Source: VGRW01 sp031396695
Lineage (GTDB): Bacteria > Myxococcota_A > UBA9160 > SZUA-336
Reading direction: 5' to 3'
Assembly (NCBI GenBank): GCA_031396695.1
Contig: JANNLG010000016.1
Coordinates: forward strand, 1-64,000
DNA length: 64,000 bases
A model generated the notes under the pieces. The model was not told the origin of the DNA. It saw nothing but the letters and a program-made list of their open reading frames with translations, and did not search any database. Both the position numbers and the translations under genes were made by a program. This document shows positions 43,345-56,084 of this stretch, piece by piece. Within the stretch, counting starts at the first letter, position 1; each line of letters starts with the position of its first letter.

Positions 43345-45117
43345 TCAGATCTCGTACTGCCAGTCGTCGTCGGTTTCGAAGCGGAAGATTTCGGCTTCGG
43401 GACGCGGGCGCAGCCGCTCGCGCGCCAGGTCGAGAGCACGCTCGAGCCCCTCGAACAGCCGACCGCCGGTCGGCAGAAGTGCATCGGGTCCGACCACGGC
43501 GCCGAGCTCCGTGCGCGCGAGCAGCGCTCGCAGCGGCTCGCTCAAACCGCACAGCACGAGCTGCGCATTGCGCGAGGCGAGCTCCGCCGCCAGGCGGCGC
43601 AGGACCTCGAGCACCGTCGCATCGAGGTGGCGCGCGCGCTTCAGGCGCAGAATCAGGACTTCGGGCCCGCGCGCGGCGATCTCCTTCAGGCGGTCCGAGA
43701 GCTCGGGCGCGACCGCGAAATTCAGATCGCCTTCCAAGTGCAGCAGCACGGCGGCGGTCGTGCCGGTGCGTGCGTCGATCGGCACTTCGCGCAGGCGACG
43801 TTGTCCACTCTGCGCCAGCTCCACCATCTGCAGGCGCCCCGCCCGGCGCACGAGTAGCGCGAGCGAGAGCAGAAGCCCCGCGTACACTGCCGGCACCAGA
43901 TCGAGCCAGAGCGTGACGGCGAGCGTGACGACCAGCACCGCAGCGTCGCCAGGAGTCGAAGCGGCGCGCCGGATCTGCGTCGACGAGATCGACGCGAAGC
44001 CGGTCAGCACGATCAGTCCGCCGAGCGCCGCGAGCGGCACGCGTTCGAGCACCGGCGCGAGCACGGGCAGGCAAAGCACGACCAGCGTACCGGCGGTCAC
44101 GCTCGCGAGCCGCGTGCGCGCGCCCGCAAGTCGCGAAGTGAGCGAGCGCGTGAGCGATCCGCTCGTGCACTGCGCGCCGACCAGCGCGGCCGACACGTTC
44201 GCGACACCCTGCGAGAACAGCTCGCGATCCGCGTCGAGCGCCGGACCGTGCGCCGGCTCGAGCGCGCGCGCGGAAGCCATCGCCTGCACCGTGACCAGCA
44301 GCGCCAGCGCGAGCGCGGGCGGCACGATCAGCGAAGGGTCGAACGAGCCGGGCAAATGCAACGTGGGCAGCCCGAGCGCGAGCGCTCGGATGTGCGGCAG
44401 CGCAGCGCCGCCGCTCGCCCAGCCGAGCGCGTGTGCCGCGACGGCGACCGCGCCGAGCGCGAACAGCGCCGCCGGGAAACGCGGACCGGCGCGCCGCGAA
44501 GCGAGCAGCAGAACCGGCACCGCCAGACCCACGGCGAGCGAGCGCGGATCGGCGGAGGCGAGCGCGCGCAGCGCGTCCTGCAGCGACCAGTAGACGTTGG
44601 GCACCAGCGGCGAGCCATTGTGCGGCGCCGGCTCTACACCGGCGAGCAGCGGCAGGTAGCGCAGCGCGATCAAGAGCCCCACGCCGATGTTGAAGCCGCA
44701 GATCACCGAGTCGGACAGGAAGCGCGACGCGCGCCCGTAACCGAGCGCGCCCAGCCCTATCAGAAGCACACCCGCGACCAGTCCGACCGCGAGCGCCGCC
44801 GCGATCGGGTCCTCGCCGCGCGCCAGTGCGGGCGCCACCACCGACACGCCCAGCAGCAGCGCGGTCGGATTGGTCGGGCCCGTGACCATGAAGCGGCTCG
44901 ATCCGAACAGCGACGCCAGCAGCGCTGGCAAGCCCGCCGCGGCGAGGCCCATCGCGGGCGGCAGGCCCGCCACCAACGCGTAGGCGACGGCCTGCGGAAC
45001 GGCGAGCGCTGCGATCGCAAGGCCGGCCAGCAGATCCGGCGCGATGTCGGCGCGTCGCGTTCCGCGCAGGTGCGGCGTGAGGCGTTCGAGAGCGACGCGA
45101 AGCGGGCTCTGTGCCAA
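43345..45117 (-). CDS. SulP-family anion transporter with STAS domain
   Basis: A 590-residue SulP/SLC26 protein: about 12-14 membrane helices across residues 25-430 with the N-terminal VPQAVAYALVAGLPP and GPTNPTALLLG motifs, and a cytoplasmic STAS domain (about 450-565) containing LDATVLEVLRRLAAEL. It moves sulfate, bicarbonate or a related anion. The start is TTG 45117, 4 nt after the upstream PPOX gene's TAG; it is inferred and a start further in cannot be excluded. Confidence 0.9.
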   Translation of the reverse strand: MAQSPLRVALERLTPHLRGTRRADIAPDLLAGLAIAALAVPQAVAYALVAGLPPAMGLAAAGLPALLASLFGSSRFMVTGPTNPTALLLGVSVVAPALARGEDPIAAALAVGLVAGVLLIGLGALGYGRASRFLSDSVICGFNIGVGLLIALRYLPLLAGVEPAPHNGSPLVPNVYWSLQDALRALASADPRSLAVGLAVPVLLLASRRAGPRFPAALFALGAVAVAAHALGWASGGAALPHIRALALGLPTLHLPGSFDPSLIVPPALALALLVTVQAMASARALEPAHGPALDADRELFSQGVANVSAALVGAQCTSGSLTRSLTSRLAGARTRLASVTAGTLVVLCLPVLAPVLERVPLAALGGLIVLTGFASISSTQIRRAASTPGDAAVLVVTLAVTLWLDLVPAVYAGLLLSLALLVRRAGRLQMVELAQSGQRRLREVPIDARTGTTAAVLLHLEGDLNFAVAPELSDRLKEIAARGPEVLILRLKRARHLDATVLEVLRRLAAELASRNAQLVLCGLSEPLRALLARTELGAVVGPDALLPTGGRLFEGLERALDLARERLRPRPEAEIFRFETDDDWQYEI

Positions 45118-45120
45118 CGA

Positions 45121-45597
45121 CTAGTCCGGCGCCGCGCCCGCTCGGAAGTCGATCTCGAAGCGCTCGAACATGCCCTTGGCGCAGACCACGAAGCTCGGCT
45201 CGAGCAGGAAGATCTCGACCCCGGGCCGAGCCACGAACACCTTCGCGTTGGGCAGCTTCGCGACGTACGCCTCGACCAGCGCGGTACGCTCAGGCTCCGC
45301 ATCCACCCTTCGGATCCGGCCCTGGATCGTCACGCGTGCGAATCGGCTCATGTTCTCGAGGCCGGCCGCGCGCGTGTCGACCTGAGCGCAGGCGCCGTTC
45401 CCTGTCCGAAGATACGGCCCCTTGACCGTTCCCGGGCTCGTGCCGAATGCCAGCCGCGCCGGACCGGTCTCTGCGAAGAACATGACCGCGCTATACGGTG
45501 GATCCCCCGCGCCCATTCCCGCGAACGAGAAGACCGCGAAGCTCTCGGCGCGAAGCACCTCGCTGATCGCCCCGAGCTGCTCTTCCCGCGTCATCAC
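45121..45597 (-). CDS. PPOX-family FMN-binding split-barrel protein
   Basis: A 158-residue protein with an FMN-binding split-barrel pattern (ESFAVFSFAGMGAGDPPYSAVMFFA start, then FARVTIQGRIRRV, AFGTSPGTVKG). It resembles HugZ/pyridoxamine-oxidase-like proteins, not true PdxH. Cofactor and substrate are unknown. GTG 45597 or ATG 45594 may start. It heads the SulP-S4 run and is divergent from topB across a 208-bp gap. Confidence 0.78.
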   Translation of the reverse strand: MMTREEQLGAISEVLRAESFAVFSFAGMGAGDPPYSAVMFFAETGPARLAFGTSPGTVKGPYLRTGNGACAQVDTRAAGLENMSRFARVTIQGRIRRVDAEPERTALVEAYVAKLPNAKVFVARPGVEIFLLEPSFVVCAKGMFERFEIDFRAGAAPD

Positions 45598-45805
45598 AGC
45601 CCGTCTAACACGAGCCGCGCGAGCTTGTAAATTCGCTTCCGGGACGTGCAGTTGTGCGCATGTCGCGGGTCGAGCGCCGCGCCCCGCTTGCGGACCGGGA
45701 CACGCGGCCTCAGGCTCGCGCGTCCGATCCCCGAAGAAGGACCGGGCGCTTGCCTCGGACGGAGGCGGAGGCTACTAGGGTCGATTCCCAGTGCCGGGAG
45801 AACCA
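45598..45805. promoter_or_regulatory. Divergent intergenic region of PPOX and topB genes
   Basis: This 208-bp gap carries no convincing gene. A TAGGGT at 45776-45781 could be the -10 for topB; GTG 45791 would then be leaderless and TTG 45806 leadered with a GGAG. On the minus strand no clear promoter is seen. Confidence 0.35.
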
Positions 45806-49422
<3,617 letters not shown>

Positions 49423-49423
49423 C

Positions 49424-50440
49424 ATGAGCGCACGCCTGCGCATGCCCGCCGAGTGGGAGCCGCACGCGGCGACCTGGCTCGCTTGGCCGCACGCGGTCAC
49501 GACCTGGCCGGGCTGCCTCGAGCAGGCCGAGAGCGAGTTCGAGACGCTCGTTCGCGCGCTCGCACACTTCGAGCGCGTGGAGCTGGTCGTGCAAGGCGAT
49601 GCGCACCGCGCGCGGATCGCGACGCGGCTCGGCCCGCTCGCGCGCGACGGCGCCGTGCGCATGCACGTGATTCCCACGGACGACGTCTGGATGCGCGACA
49701 TCGGCCCGACCTTCGCGCGCGGCGGCGCCGGGCTGGTGGCGCTCGACTGGAAGTTCGACGCCTGGGGCGGCAAGTATCCACCCTGGGATCGCGACGACGC
49801 GGTGGCCGCCCAAGTCGCGCGGATCGTCGGCGTCGAGTGCGAGCGGCCCGGCATCGTGCTCGAGGGCGGCGCGATCGAGGTCGACGGCGAGGGCACGCTG
49901 CTCGCGACCGAGCCGACCCTGCTCGATCCCAAGCGCAATCCGGGCATCGACGTGCGCGCGATCGACGCGCTGGTGCGCGAGCTGCTCGGCGTGCGGAAGA
50001 CGATCTGGCTCGGCGACGGCATCGAGGGCGACGACACCGATGGCCACATCGACGACATCGCGCGCTTCACCTCTCCCGGTCGGGTGGTCTGCGCACGCGA
50101 GCCGGACCCGCGCGACCCCAACCACGCCCCGCTCGAGGACTGCATCGCTCGCCTGCGCGACGCGCGCGATGCGGCCGGCCGCGCGCTCGAGGTGATCGAC
50201 CTGCCGATGCCGCCGCCGGTGCTTTCGGGCGACGACCGGCTGCCCGCGAGCTACGCGAATTTCTACATCGCCAACGGAGCGGTGCTGGTGCCGGTCTTCG
50301 GCGCGCCCCAGGACGAACGGGCGCTGGCGATCCTGCGGCCGTTGTTTCCGGGGCGCGAGCTGGTCGGGGTGCCCTCTCGCGCGCTCGTGCGCGGCCTCGG
50401 CGCGGTGCACTGCCTTACCCAACAGCAGCCGGTGACATAG
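49424..50440 (+). CDS. aguA: Agmatine deiminase
   Basis: A 338-residue guanidine-modifying enzyme. Family motifs include MPAEWEPHAATWLAWPH, MRDIGPTF, EGGAIEVDGEGT, DTDGHIDDIARF and the C-terminal Cys330 in GAVHCLTQQQP. It converts agmatine to N-carbamoylputrescine and ammonia. ATG 49424 is 1 nt after the aguB stop. Agmatine would come from arginine decarboxylase, not in the window. Polyamine supply is the likely purpose. Confidence 0.95.
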   Translation: MSARLRMPAEWEPHAATWLAWPHAVTTWPGCLEQAESEFETLVRALAHFERVELVVQGDAHRARIATRLGPLARDGAVRMHVIPTDDVWMRDIGPTFARGGAGLVALDWKFDAWGGKYPPWDRDDAVAAQVARIVGVECERPGIVLEGGAIEVDGEGTLLATEPTLLDPKRNPGIDVRAIDALVRELLGVRKTIWLGDGIEGDDTDGHIDDIARFTSPGRVVCAREPDPRDPNHAPLEDCIARLRDARDAAGRALEVIDLPMPPPVLSGDDRLPASYANFYIANGAVLVPVFGAPQDERALAILRPLFPGRELVGVPSRALVRGLGAVHCLTQQQPVT

Positions 50441-50449
50441 AATCGTGTC

Positions 50450-51313
50450 GTGCCTCGCCCGGTGCCTCTGAAGCGCGACGAGTTCGCCAAGTATCAAGCG
50501 CTCGGCAACGACTATCTTGTGCTCGACGGCGACCTGCAGCGGCCCAAACTCGACGCCGAGCGCGTGCGCGCCCTGTGCGACCGACACACCGGAATCGGCA
50601 GCGACGGAATCCTCGCGCTGCACCGGCCGCGGCGCGGCGAGTGGCTGCTGCGCATCTGGAATCCCGACGGCTCCGAAGCGGAGAAGAGCGGGAACGGCCT
50701 GCGCATCTTCGCGCGTTTTCTGTGGGACTTCGGCTACTCGCGCGCGCGTGAGCTCGCGATCCACACGCTCGGCGGTCCCGTGATCGCGCGTCTGTCGGTG
50801 GCGAAGTCGCAGGTTCGCTCGATCCGCGTCGAGATGGGCCGCGCGACGTTCCTCTCCAGCGAGATTCCCGTGCTCGGGCCGATTCGCGAAGTCGTCGACG
50901 AGCCGCTGCGCGTCGGCTCACTCGAGCTGCGCGTGACCTGTGTCTCGGTCGGGAATCCACACTGCGTGCGCTTCGTTTCCGAGCTGCACCCGGAAGCGCT
51001 GCGCAGCTTGGGACCTCAGCTCGAGAGCCACGCGATGTTTCCGAATCGCGCCAACGTGCAGCTGGCGCGAGTGCGCTCGCGATCGGCGATCGACGTGCTG
51101 GTCTGGGAACGCGGTGCCGGTGAGACGCGGGCCTCCGGCTCGTCGAGCTGCGCGGTCGCCGCCGCAGCGCATCGGCTCGGTCTGGTCGACCGACGCGTCG
51201 ACGTGCGCATGCCCGGCGGAACGCTGCGCATCGAGATCGGCGCCGACTACGCCTTGCGCATGACCGGACCCGCGACGCCCATCTACCGCGGCAAGCTGCT
51301 CCAGGCGCTCTAG
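50450..51313 (+). CDS. Diaminopimelate epimerase homologue lacking catalytic cysteines
   Basis: A 287-residue protein of the DapF fold, with substrate-binding motifs KYQALGNDYLVLD, NPDGSEAEKSGNGLR, GNPHCVRFV and ERGAGETRASGSSSC. In active DapF two cysteines act as acid/base; here the first position reads GNGLRIFARF (Ile86) and the second GETRASGSSS (Ser229). Cys234 in the second motif is not the catalytic one. So epimerisation by the standard mechanism looks unlikely. I recall similarly changed DapF-annotated sequences in other bacteria. It sits behind aguB-aguA, 9 nt after aguA, with TAGAAT 6 nt before the GTG 50450. Confidence 0.8.
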   Translation: MPRPVPLKRDEFAKYQALGNDYLVLDGDLQRPKLDAERVRALCDRHTGIGSDGILALHRPRRGEWLLRIWNPDGSEAEKSGNGLRIFARFLWDFGYSRARELAIHTLGGPVIARLSVAKSQVRSIRVEMGRATFLSSEIPVLGPIREVVDEPLRVGSLELRVTCVSVGNPHCVRFVSELHPEALRSLGPQLESHAMFPNRANVQLARVRSRSAIDVLVWERGAGETRASGSSSCAVAAAAHRLGLVDRRVDVRMPGGTLRIEIGADYALRMTGPATPIYRGKLLQAL

Positions 51314-51318
51314 GCGCG

Positions 51319-52638
51319 CTAAGCGGAGAGGCTGCGGCGCGCGGGTCGCAGAGCGAGCGCGAGCGCGTCCGCGACGGCGCCCGCGTCTTCGGCGCGGAGC
51401 GTGGCGGTGGTGACGCGCAGCGCCGGCGCGCTGCGGATCCGGTAGCGCGCGCCGGTAGAGACCGCGAAGCCGGCCTCGAGCAGGAAAGCCGCCGCGGAGT
51501 CCTCGTCCGGAACCGGGACCCACACGTTCATGCCCGATCGGCCGAAAGCCGGCACGCCGCGCGAGGCGAGCGCGTCGAGCAGCGCGCGTCTCCGCTCGGT
51601 GTAGGTTCGCTCGGCCGCGCGCAGCTTGCGCGTGACGTCACGATCCGCGAGCAGCGTCGCGACGGTTCGCTGCAGCAGGTGGCTGACCCAGCGGATGCCG
51701 AGCGCGAGTCGGCCTTCCACGCGCGCGACGGTCGCCTCGTCGCCGGCCAGGAACGCGAGCCGCAGATCCGGGCCGAGCGATTTCGACACGGAGCGCACCA
51801 CCGCCCAGCGCTTCGCTCCATTGCCGCACAGCGTGTGCGCGGGCGCTCCCGCGACGCTGGCGCCGTGGTCGTCTTCGAGCACGAGCACGTCCGGGTGCGC
51901 GCGCAGGAGCGCGCGCAGCTCGCGTGCGCGCCGCTCGTCGAGTGCCGAGCCGAACGGGTTCTGCGCGCGCGTGGTGATCACGAACGCCTGGACGCCGGAA
52001 CGCAATGCCCGCGCGACGGACTCCGACACTGGACCCGCGTCGTCGACGTCGACCGGCACGGGCACGAGTCCGAGCGCGGAGAGCAGGTGGTAGACCGACG
52101 GGAAGCCGGGATCCTCGACCGCGACGCGATCGCCCGGCCGAAGCCAAGCGCCCAGCGCGCGCTCGATGCCGTCGAGCGCCCCGCTCACCACGGTGAGCGA
52201 GTCGGTGTCGATTCCATCCGCCGCGAGCGCTCGTCGCGCGATCCGCATCAGGTCGCGATCGCACAGCTCGCCGCCGTACAGCACGGGACTCGCGTCGAGT
52301 CCTCGTAGCGCGGGCGCAATCGACGGCAGCAGGGCGGGATCGGGATTCCCGCTCGCCAGGTCGAGCGCGCTCGACGGCACGCGCATGGCTGCGCGCGCTT
52401 GCGCGATCGGCGGATGGTGGCTGATCGCGGACCCGCGCCGGCCCTGCCCCACCACGAGCCCGCGAAATCGCAGCGTTCGGTAGGCGGCCGCGACCGTCGT
52501 CGGGCTCACGCGCAGCTTCGCCGCGAGTTCGCGAACCGTGGGCAGCCGCTCGGCCGCGTCCAAGCTCCCCGCGCGCAGCGCGGCCTCGACGCTCGCTGCG
52601 ATCTCGACAGCCGTCCCGCCCGTGATATGATGTGCCAA
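51319..52638 (-). CDS. MocR/PdxR-type GntR regulator with aminotransferase domain
   Basis: About 439 residues. N-terminal winged helix (about 1-70: LPTVRELAAKLRVSPTTVAAAYRTLR) followed by a fold-I aminotransferase-like domain with the PLP lysine in SVSKSLGPDLR. The MocR family senses PLP or related compounds and regulates adjacent vitamin B6 or PPOX-like genes. TTG 52638 is preferred: AAAGG lies 7 nt upstream and the operator palindrome ends at the base before it. TTG 52665 would place the operator inside the gene. It is divergent from the PPOX gene and convergent with the DapF homologue. Confidence 0.85.
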   Translation of the reverse strand: MAHHITGGTAVEIAASVEAALRAGSLDAAERLPTVRELAAKLRVSPTTVAAAYRTLRFRGLVVGQGRRGSAISHHPPIAQARAAMRVPSSALDLASGNPDPALLPSIAPALRGLDASPVLYGGELCDRDLMRIARRALAADGIDTDSLTVVSGALDGIERALGAWLRPGDRVAVEDPGFPSVYHLLSALGLVPVPVDVDDAGPVSESVARALRSGVQAFVITTRAQNPFGSALDERRARELRALLRAHPDVLVLEDDHGASVAGAPAHTLCGNGAKRWAVVRSVSKSLGPDLRLAFLAGDEATVARVEGRLALGIRWVSHLLQRTVATLLADRDVTRKLRAAERTYTERRRALLDALASRGVPAFGRSGMNVWVPVPDEDSAAAFLLEAGFAVSTGARYRIRSAPALRVTTATLRAEDAGAVADALALALRPARRSLSA

Positions 52639-52693
52639 TACAGAACCTTTATCGTTCTGTAACAAAGTAACCCGTCGAACCCGGAGACGTCAA
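52639..52693. promoter_or_regulatory. MocR operator and promoter
   Basis: An 8-bp inverted repeat TACAGAAC (52639-52646)/GTTCTGTA (52654-52661) with a 7-bp spacer. On the minus strand TTGACG (52693-52688) and TACTTT (52669-52664), 18 bp apart, are a plausible promoter of the regulator gene, whose start point would fall inside the palindrome, and the AAAGG ribosome binding site lies in its spacer. The plus-strand PPOX promoter is not clear, but the palindrome would overlap it as well. Confidence 0.6.
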
Positions 52694-52695
52694 GC

Positions 52696-53358
52696 ATGGC
52701 CGAGCTCGTTCCTACCTCGCGGACCCGACTGAAGCGGAGACCCCAGCGCGGCAGCTACGACCGCGCGGTCGTGAACGCGATCCTCGACGAGGGCTTCCTG
52801 TGCCACGTCGCGTTCGCGCACGACGGCCAGCCGGGATCGATCCCGACCGTCTACGCGCGCGGTGGCGACTGGCTCTACCTGCACGGCGCGCGCGCGAACC
52901 GCATGCTGAACGCCCTGCTCGAGCCGGGACACGACACCTGCGTCTCGGTAACGCACGTCGACGCGCTCGTGCTCGCGCGCTCCGCGTTCCACCACTCGGT
53001 GAACTACCGCTGCGTGATCGTGTACGGACAAGCCGCGGAAGTCACCGATCCGGACGAGAAGCTCGAAGCGCTGCGGCTGGTGGTCGAACACTCCATTCCG
53101 GGCCGCTGGAAGGACGTGCGCTGGCCGAACGCCGACGAGTTCAAACAGACCCTGGTCGTGAAGCTGCCGATCAGCGAGGCCTCCGCGAAGATCCGCGCGC
53201 TCGGCGTGATCGACGACGAAGCGGACATGGGCCAGGGCTGTTGGGCCGGCCTGCTGCCGGTCGTCACGAGCTACGGGCCTGCGCTGCGCGACCCCGCGTG
53301 TCCGGCCGAGATCCCGGTGCCCGCGTACGTCGAGGGCTACACGCGAACGCCTCAGTAG
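52696..53358 (+). CDS. Pyridoxamine 5'-phosphate oxidase-like protein (Pyridox_ox_2)
   Basis: A 220-residue flavin split-barrel protein. It has the R-G-S-Y-D start and FLCHVAFAHDGQPGSIPTVYARGGDWLYLHGA pieces, and the VNYRCVIVYGQAAEVTD and WAGLLPVVTSYGPA blocks of the Pyridox_ox_2 family (PF12900), a family often divergent from MocR regulators. Oxidation of a B6 vitamer or use of F420/FMN is possible; the substrate is unproven. GGAG lies about 10 nt before the ATG. Transcription is probably controlled by the adjacent MocR protein. Confidence 0.88.
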   Translation: MAELVPTSRTRLKRRPQRGSYDRAVVNAILDEGFLCHVAFAHDGQPGSIPTVYARGGDWLYLHGARANRMLNALLEPGHDTCVSVTHVDALVLARSAFHHSVNYRCVIVYGQAAEVTDPDEKLEALRLVVEHSIPGRWKDVRWPNADEFKQTLVVKLPISEASAKIRALGVIDDEADMGQGCWAGLLPVVTSYGPALRDPACPAEIPVPAYVEGYTRTPQ

Positions 53359-53379
53359 CTCGCGTCGACGGCCGGCGGA

Positions 53380-54345
53380 TCAGGCGAGCGGTGACTCGCT
53401 CCCCGTGAGCCCCGTCATGCGCACGCTCGCTTCCCAGAGGGCTCGCGCGCGCTCGACGTCGTACGAGTCGCGCGAAGACGCGGCCTCGCGCCAGCGCGCG
53501 GCCGACGGAAAATATTTGCCGGAAACGCCAGCGAGGGCCGGGTCGAGCACCATGCGCGCGAGCGCGGGTCCCGACAGGCCGAGCGTGCTGACACCCGGCA
53601 GGAAGGGATGCAGCGCGCGCGTCACGCCCGGCAGGACCCAGTTCCAGATCAGTCGCGCCGCAGCGGGGTACTCGCGCGCGAGGCCCGACGCCGGCACGAG
53701 GCCGGGCTCCCAGCCATTCACCGTGATGCGCTTCGCGTTCGTCTTCGCGGTCCACACCGAGAGGCGTCGGTCGAGCTCGTAGGCGAACCACAGATTGCAG
53801 AGCTTGCTGTTCACGTACGCGAGCCGGCCATCGAATCCGTCGGGATCGGAGCCACCCGTCCGAGCCAGCACGTCGAGATCGCCGATCGACGCCTTCGGCA
53901 TGCCGGTAAACTGGTCGGGATCGTGCACGCCCGACGCCACGATCACGATCCGCGCGCCGGGCGCGAGCCGCTCGAGCAGCTGGTTCGTGAGCAGGAAGTG
54001 ACCCAGGTGGTTCGCGGCGAAGGTCAGCTCGAAGCCCTCCGCGGTGCGCTTCGGTCCGGAGTTCACCTGCAGGCCCGCGTTGCAGACGAGCGCGTTCGGA
54101 GCGAGCCCGCGCGCGGCCACCTCCTTCGCGAGCGTGCGCACCGACGCGGGCGAGGCGAGGTCGACGCCGAGCTCCTCCGCGCAGCCGGCGCCGCACTCGC
54201 GCTCGAGCCTTCGCACCGCTGCGAGCGACGCCTCGCGGTTTCGGCTCGCCATCACCACGCGCCAGCCGGCACGCGCGAGCGCGCGCGCGGCTCCGAAGCC
54301 GATCCCGGAGTTCGCGCCCGTGATCAGTGCGACGTCGTTTGGCAT
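53380..54345 (-). CDS. SDR oxidoreductase (retinol/protochlorophyllide reductase-like)
   Basis: A 321-residue SDR of the WWOX/RDH/POR-like branch. Cofactor motif TGANSGIGFGAARAL, NAGLQVNSGP, IVIVASGVHDP (catalytic Ser), and YVNSKLCNL (Tyr and Lys). C-terminal part is extended by a helical segment (LHPFLPGVSTLGLSGPALARMVLDP). Substrate unknown, perhaps a large lipid or isoprenoid. A TAGGAT ends 9 nt before ATG 54345 and no Shine-Dalgarno is seen. Confidence 0.85.
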   Translation of the reverse strand: MPNDVALITGANSGIGFGAARALARAGWRVVMASRNREASLAAVRRLERECGAGCAEELGVDLASPASVRTLAKEVAARGLAPNALVCNAGLQVNSGPKRTAEGFELTFAANHLGHFLLTNQLLERLAPGARIVIVASGVHDPDQFTGMPKASIGDLDVLARTGGSDPDGFDGRLAYVNSKLCNLWFAYELDRRLSVWTAKTNAKRITVNGWEPGLVPASGLAREYPAAARLIWNWVLPGVTRALHPFLPGVSTLGLSGPALARMVLDPALAGVSGKYFPSAARWREAASSRDSYDVERARALWEASVRMTGLTGSESPLA

Positions 54346-54438
54346 GCCTCGCTCATCCTACACGGCACGGCGGTTTCGTCGGGTGAGTTCCGCGATCTCT
54401 CGACTCCGTGTTCGAATGCGCTCGGTGCGCGGCACCCG

Positions 54439-54708
54439 CTATCCACCGAAACGCGCCGCCGTTCGCACACGCGCGCGCTCGGCTTCGATTTCGCGATCGC
54501 GCGGCGGCGCGGTCGTCTGGAGCGACGCGAGCAGCGCGCGCGCCACGTCGGCGGTGCGCTCGACCGCGAGCTGGAACGCGGGCTCGTTCGCCTTCGACGG
54601 CTTGCTGAAGCCCGAGAGCTTGCGCACGAACTGCAGCGACGCGGCGTGGATTTCGTCGTCCGTCACCGGCGGCTCGAAGTTGAAGAGCGTCTTGATGCTT
54701 CGACACAC
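54439..54708 (-). CDS. DUF2277 family protein
   Basis: An 89-residue protein that matches the DUF2277 pattern well: the CRSIKTLFNFEPP start, a LQFVRKLSGFSKPSKANE centre and a C-terminal PPRDREIEAERARVRTA. The function is not known. GTG 54708 is fixed by AGGAGG about 8 nt upstream and by the family's usual M-C-R beginning. It is encoded between the SDR and the MFS gene on opposite strands, separated from the SDR start by 93 bp that show nothing else. Confidence 0.87.
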   Translation of the reverse strand: MCRSIKTLFNFEPPVTDDEIHAASLQFVRKLSGFSKPSKANEPAFQLAVERTADVARALLASLQTTAPPRDREIEAERARVRTAARFGG

Positions 54709-54821
54709 CGTTCCGTCCTCCTCTAGCAAGCGCTCGCGCTCATGCGAGCGAATCTACCATGCGCGGCGGCCGCCACGGACCGGACGCCGAAACTCCAGCG
54801 AGCCTGAGATACTGCGCCGCC

Positions 54822-56084
54822 ATGTCGGACCCCGTCGCGCTCGAAGCTCCGCCCGCGCGCCCGCGCACGTTCGCGGCGCTGGGCGTGCCGAGCTTCCGGG
54901 TGATGTGGGCGGGGACCTGGGCCTCGTACATCCCTTTCTTCATGGCGACCGTCGTGAACGGCGTGGTCGCGTTCCAGATCGCGCACGTGAACCGCGCGGT
55001 CGGCACGGTGGTGTTCGCGCAGGGCGTGGCGATGGCCGCGCTCGCACCGCTCGGCGGCGCGGGTGCCGATCGCTGGCCCAAGCGGCGCGTGCTGGTGGTG
55101 ACGCAGCTCGCGGCAGCGGCGGTGTTCGGCGCGTTCGCGCTCCTGCTCGCGGCCGAGCGCCTCTCGATCGCCGCGCTCGCGGTGGGCTCGTTCGTGCTCG
55201 GCGTCTCGATCTCCTTCCTCGGCCCGGCGCGCCAGGCGCTGGCCGCGGAGCTGGTCGGACCCGAGCTGCGCGGAAACGCGGTCGCGCTGAACCAAGTTCC
55301 GCTCACGGGCTCTCAGGTGCTGGGTCCCGCGATCGCGGGGCTCCTGCTCACGTCTCCGTACGGTGCGACCGGCGCGTACGCGCTGATGAGCGCGCTCTAC
55401 GTCGCCGCGGCGATCTCGCTCGCGCCACTGCCGCCGTCGGTCGCGCGCACGAACGCCTCCGACACGCACGTGCTCGCGGATCTGCGCGACGGGCTCCGCT
55501 ACGTCGCGACGCACCGGCGCCTGCGCCTGCTCGTGGGCTTCTTCGTGGGCGTGATCATGATGGGCTTCTCGTACATCACCGTGCTGCCGGGCCTGGTCGA
55601 GCACGCGCTCGAACGCTCGGCGGAAGCCGTGCCGACGCTGTTCTTCACGAGCGCCCTGGGCGGTCTTGCGGTCACGCTCGGCACCGCGCGGCTGGCGGAC
55701 TCTCGCCGCGCGCTGCCGCTCTTCCTGGCCATGCCGTTCGTGTTCGCGGCGGGCCTCTTCGGCCTGTCCGCCGCGCCGTCGTACGCGCTCGCGGTCGCGA
55801 GCATGTTCGTGGTGGGCATGGGCTTCGGCGGCTTCCAGACCCTGAACGCGGCGGTGATCGTGCGCACGACCGAGCCAGCCTATCTCGGGCGCGTCTTCTC
55901 GCTCACCATGCTCGCGTTCGCGGGCGTCTCGCTGATGAGCCTGCCGGTCAGCGTGCTGGCCGACGCGATCGGCGAGCGCGTGACGCTGGCGACGCTTTCC
56001 GGTGTGGTGGTAGGGATCGCGCTGTTCGTCGCGGTCGCGCTGCGTCGGATCGACCGTCCTCAGGCCAGCTCGACCGACACGTAG
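54822..56084 (+). CDS. MFS transporter
   Basis: A 420-residue major facilitator of the MFS_3/enterobactin-exporter (EntS)-like kind with about 12 helices; the loop 2-3 motif appears as GGAGADRWPKRRVL. Probably exports a small molecule; substrate unknown. ATG 54822 is chosen; GATACT lies 8 nt before it and no Shine-Dalgarno is seen. Confidence 0.88.
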   Translation: MSDPVALEAPPARPRTFAALGVPSFRVMWAGTWASYIPFFMATVVNGVVAFQIAHVNRAVGTVVFAQGVAMAALAPLGGAGADRWPKRRVLVVTQLAAAAVFGAFALLLAAERLSIAALAVGSFVLGVSISFLGPARQALAAELVGPELRGNAVALNQVPLTGSQVLGPAIAGLLLTSPYGATGAYALMSALYVAAAISLAPLPPSVARTNASDTHVLADLRDGLRYVATHRRLRLLVGFFVGVIMMGFSYITVLPGLVEHALERSAEAVPTLFFTSALGGLAVTLGTARLADSRRALPLFLAMPFVFAAGLFGLSAAPSYALAVASMFVVGMGFGGFQTLNAAVIVRTTEPAYLGRVFSLTMLAFAGVSLMSLPVSVLADAIGERVTLATLSGVVVGIALFVAVALRRIDRPQASSTDT

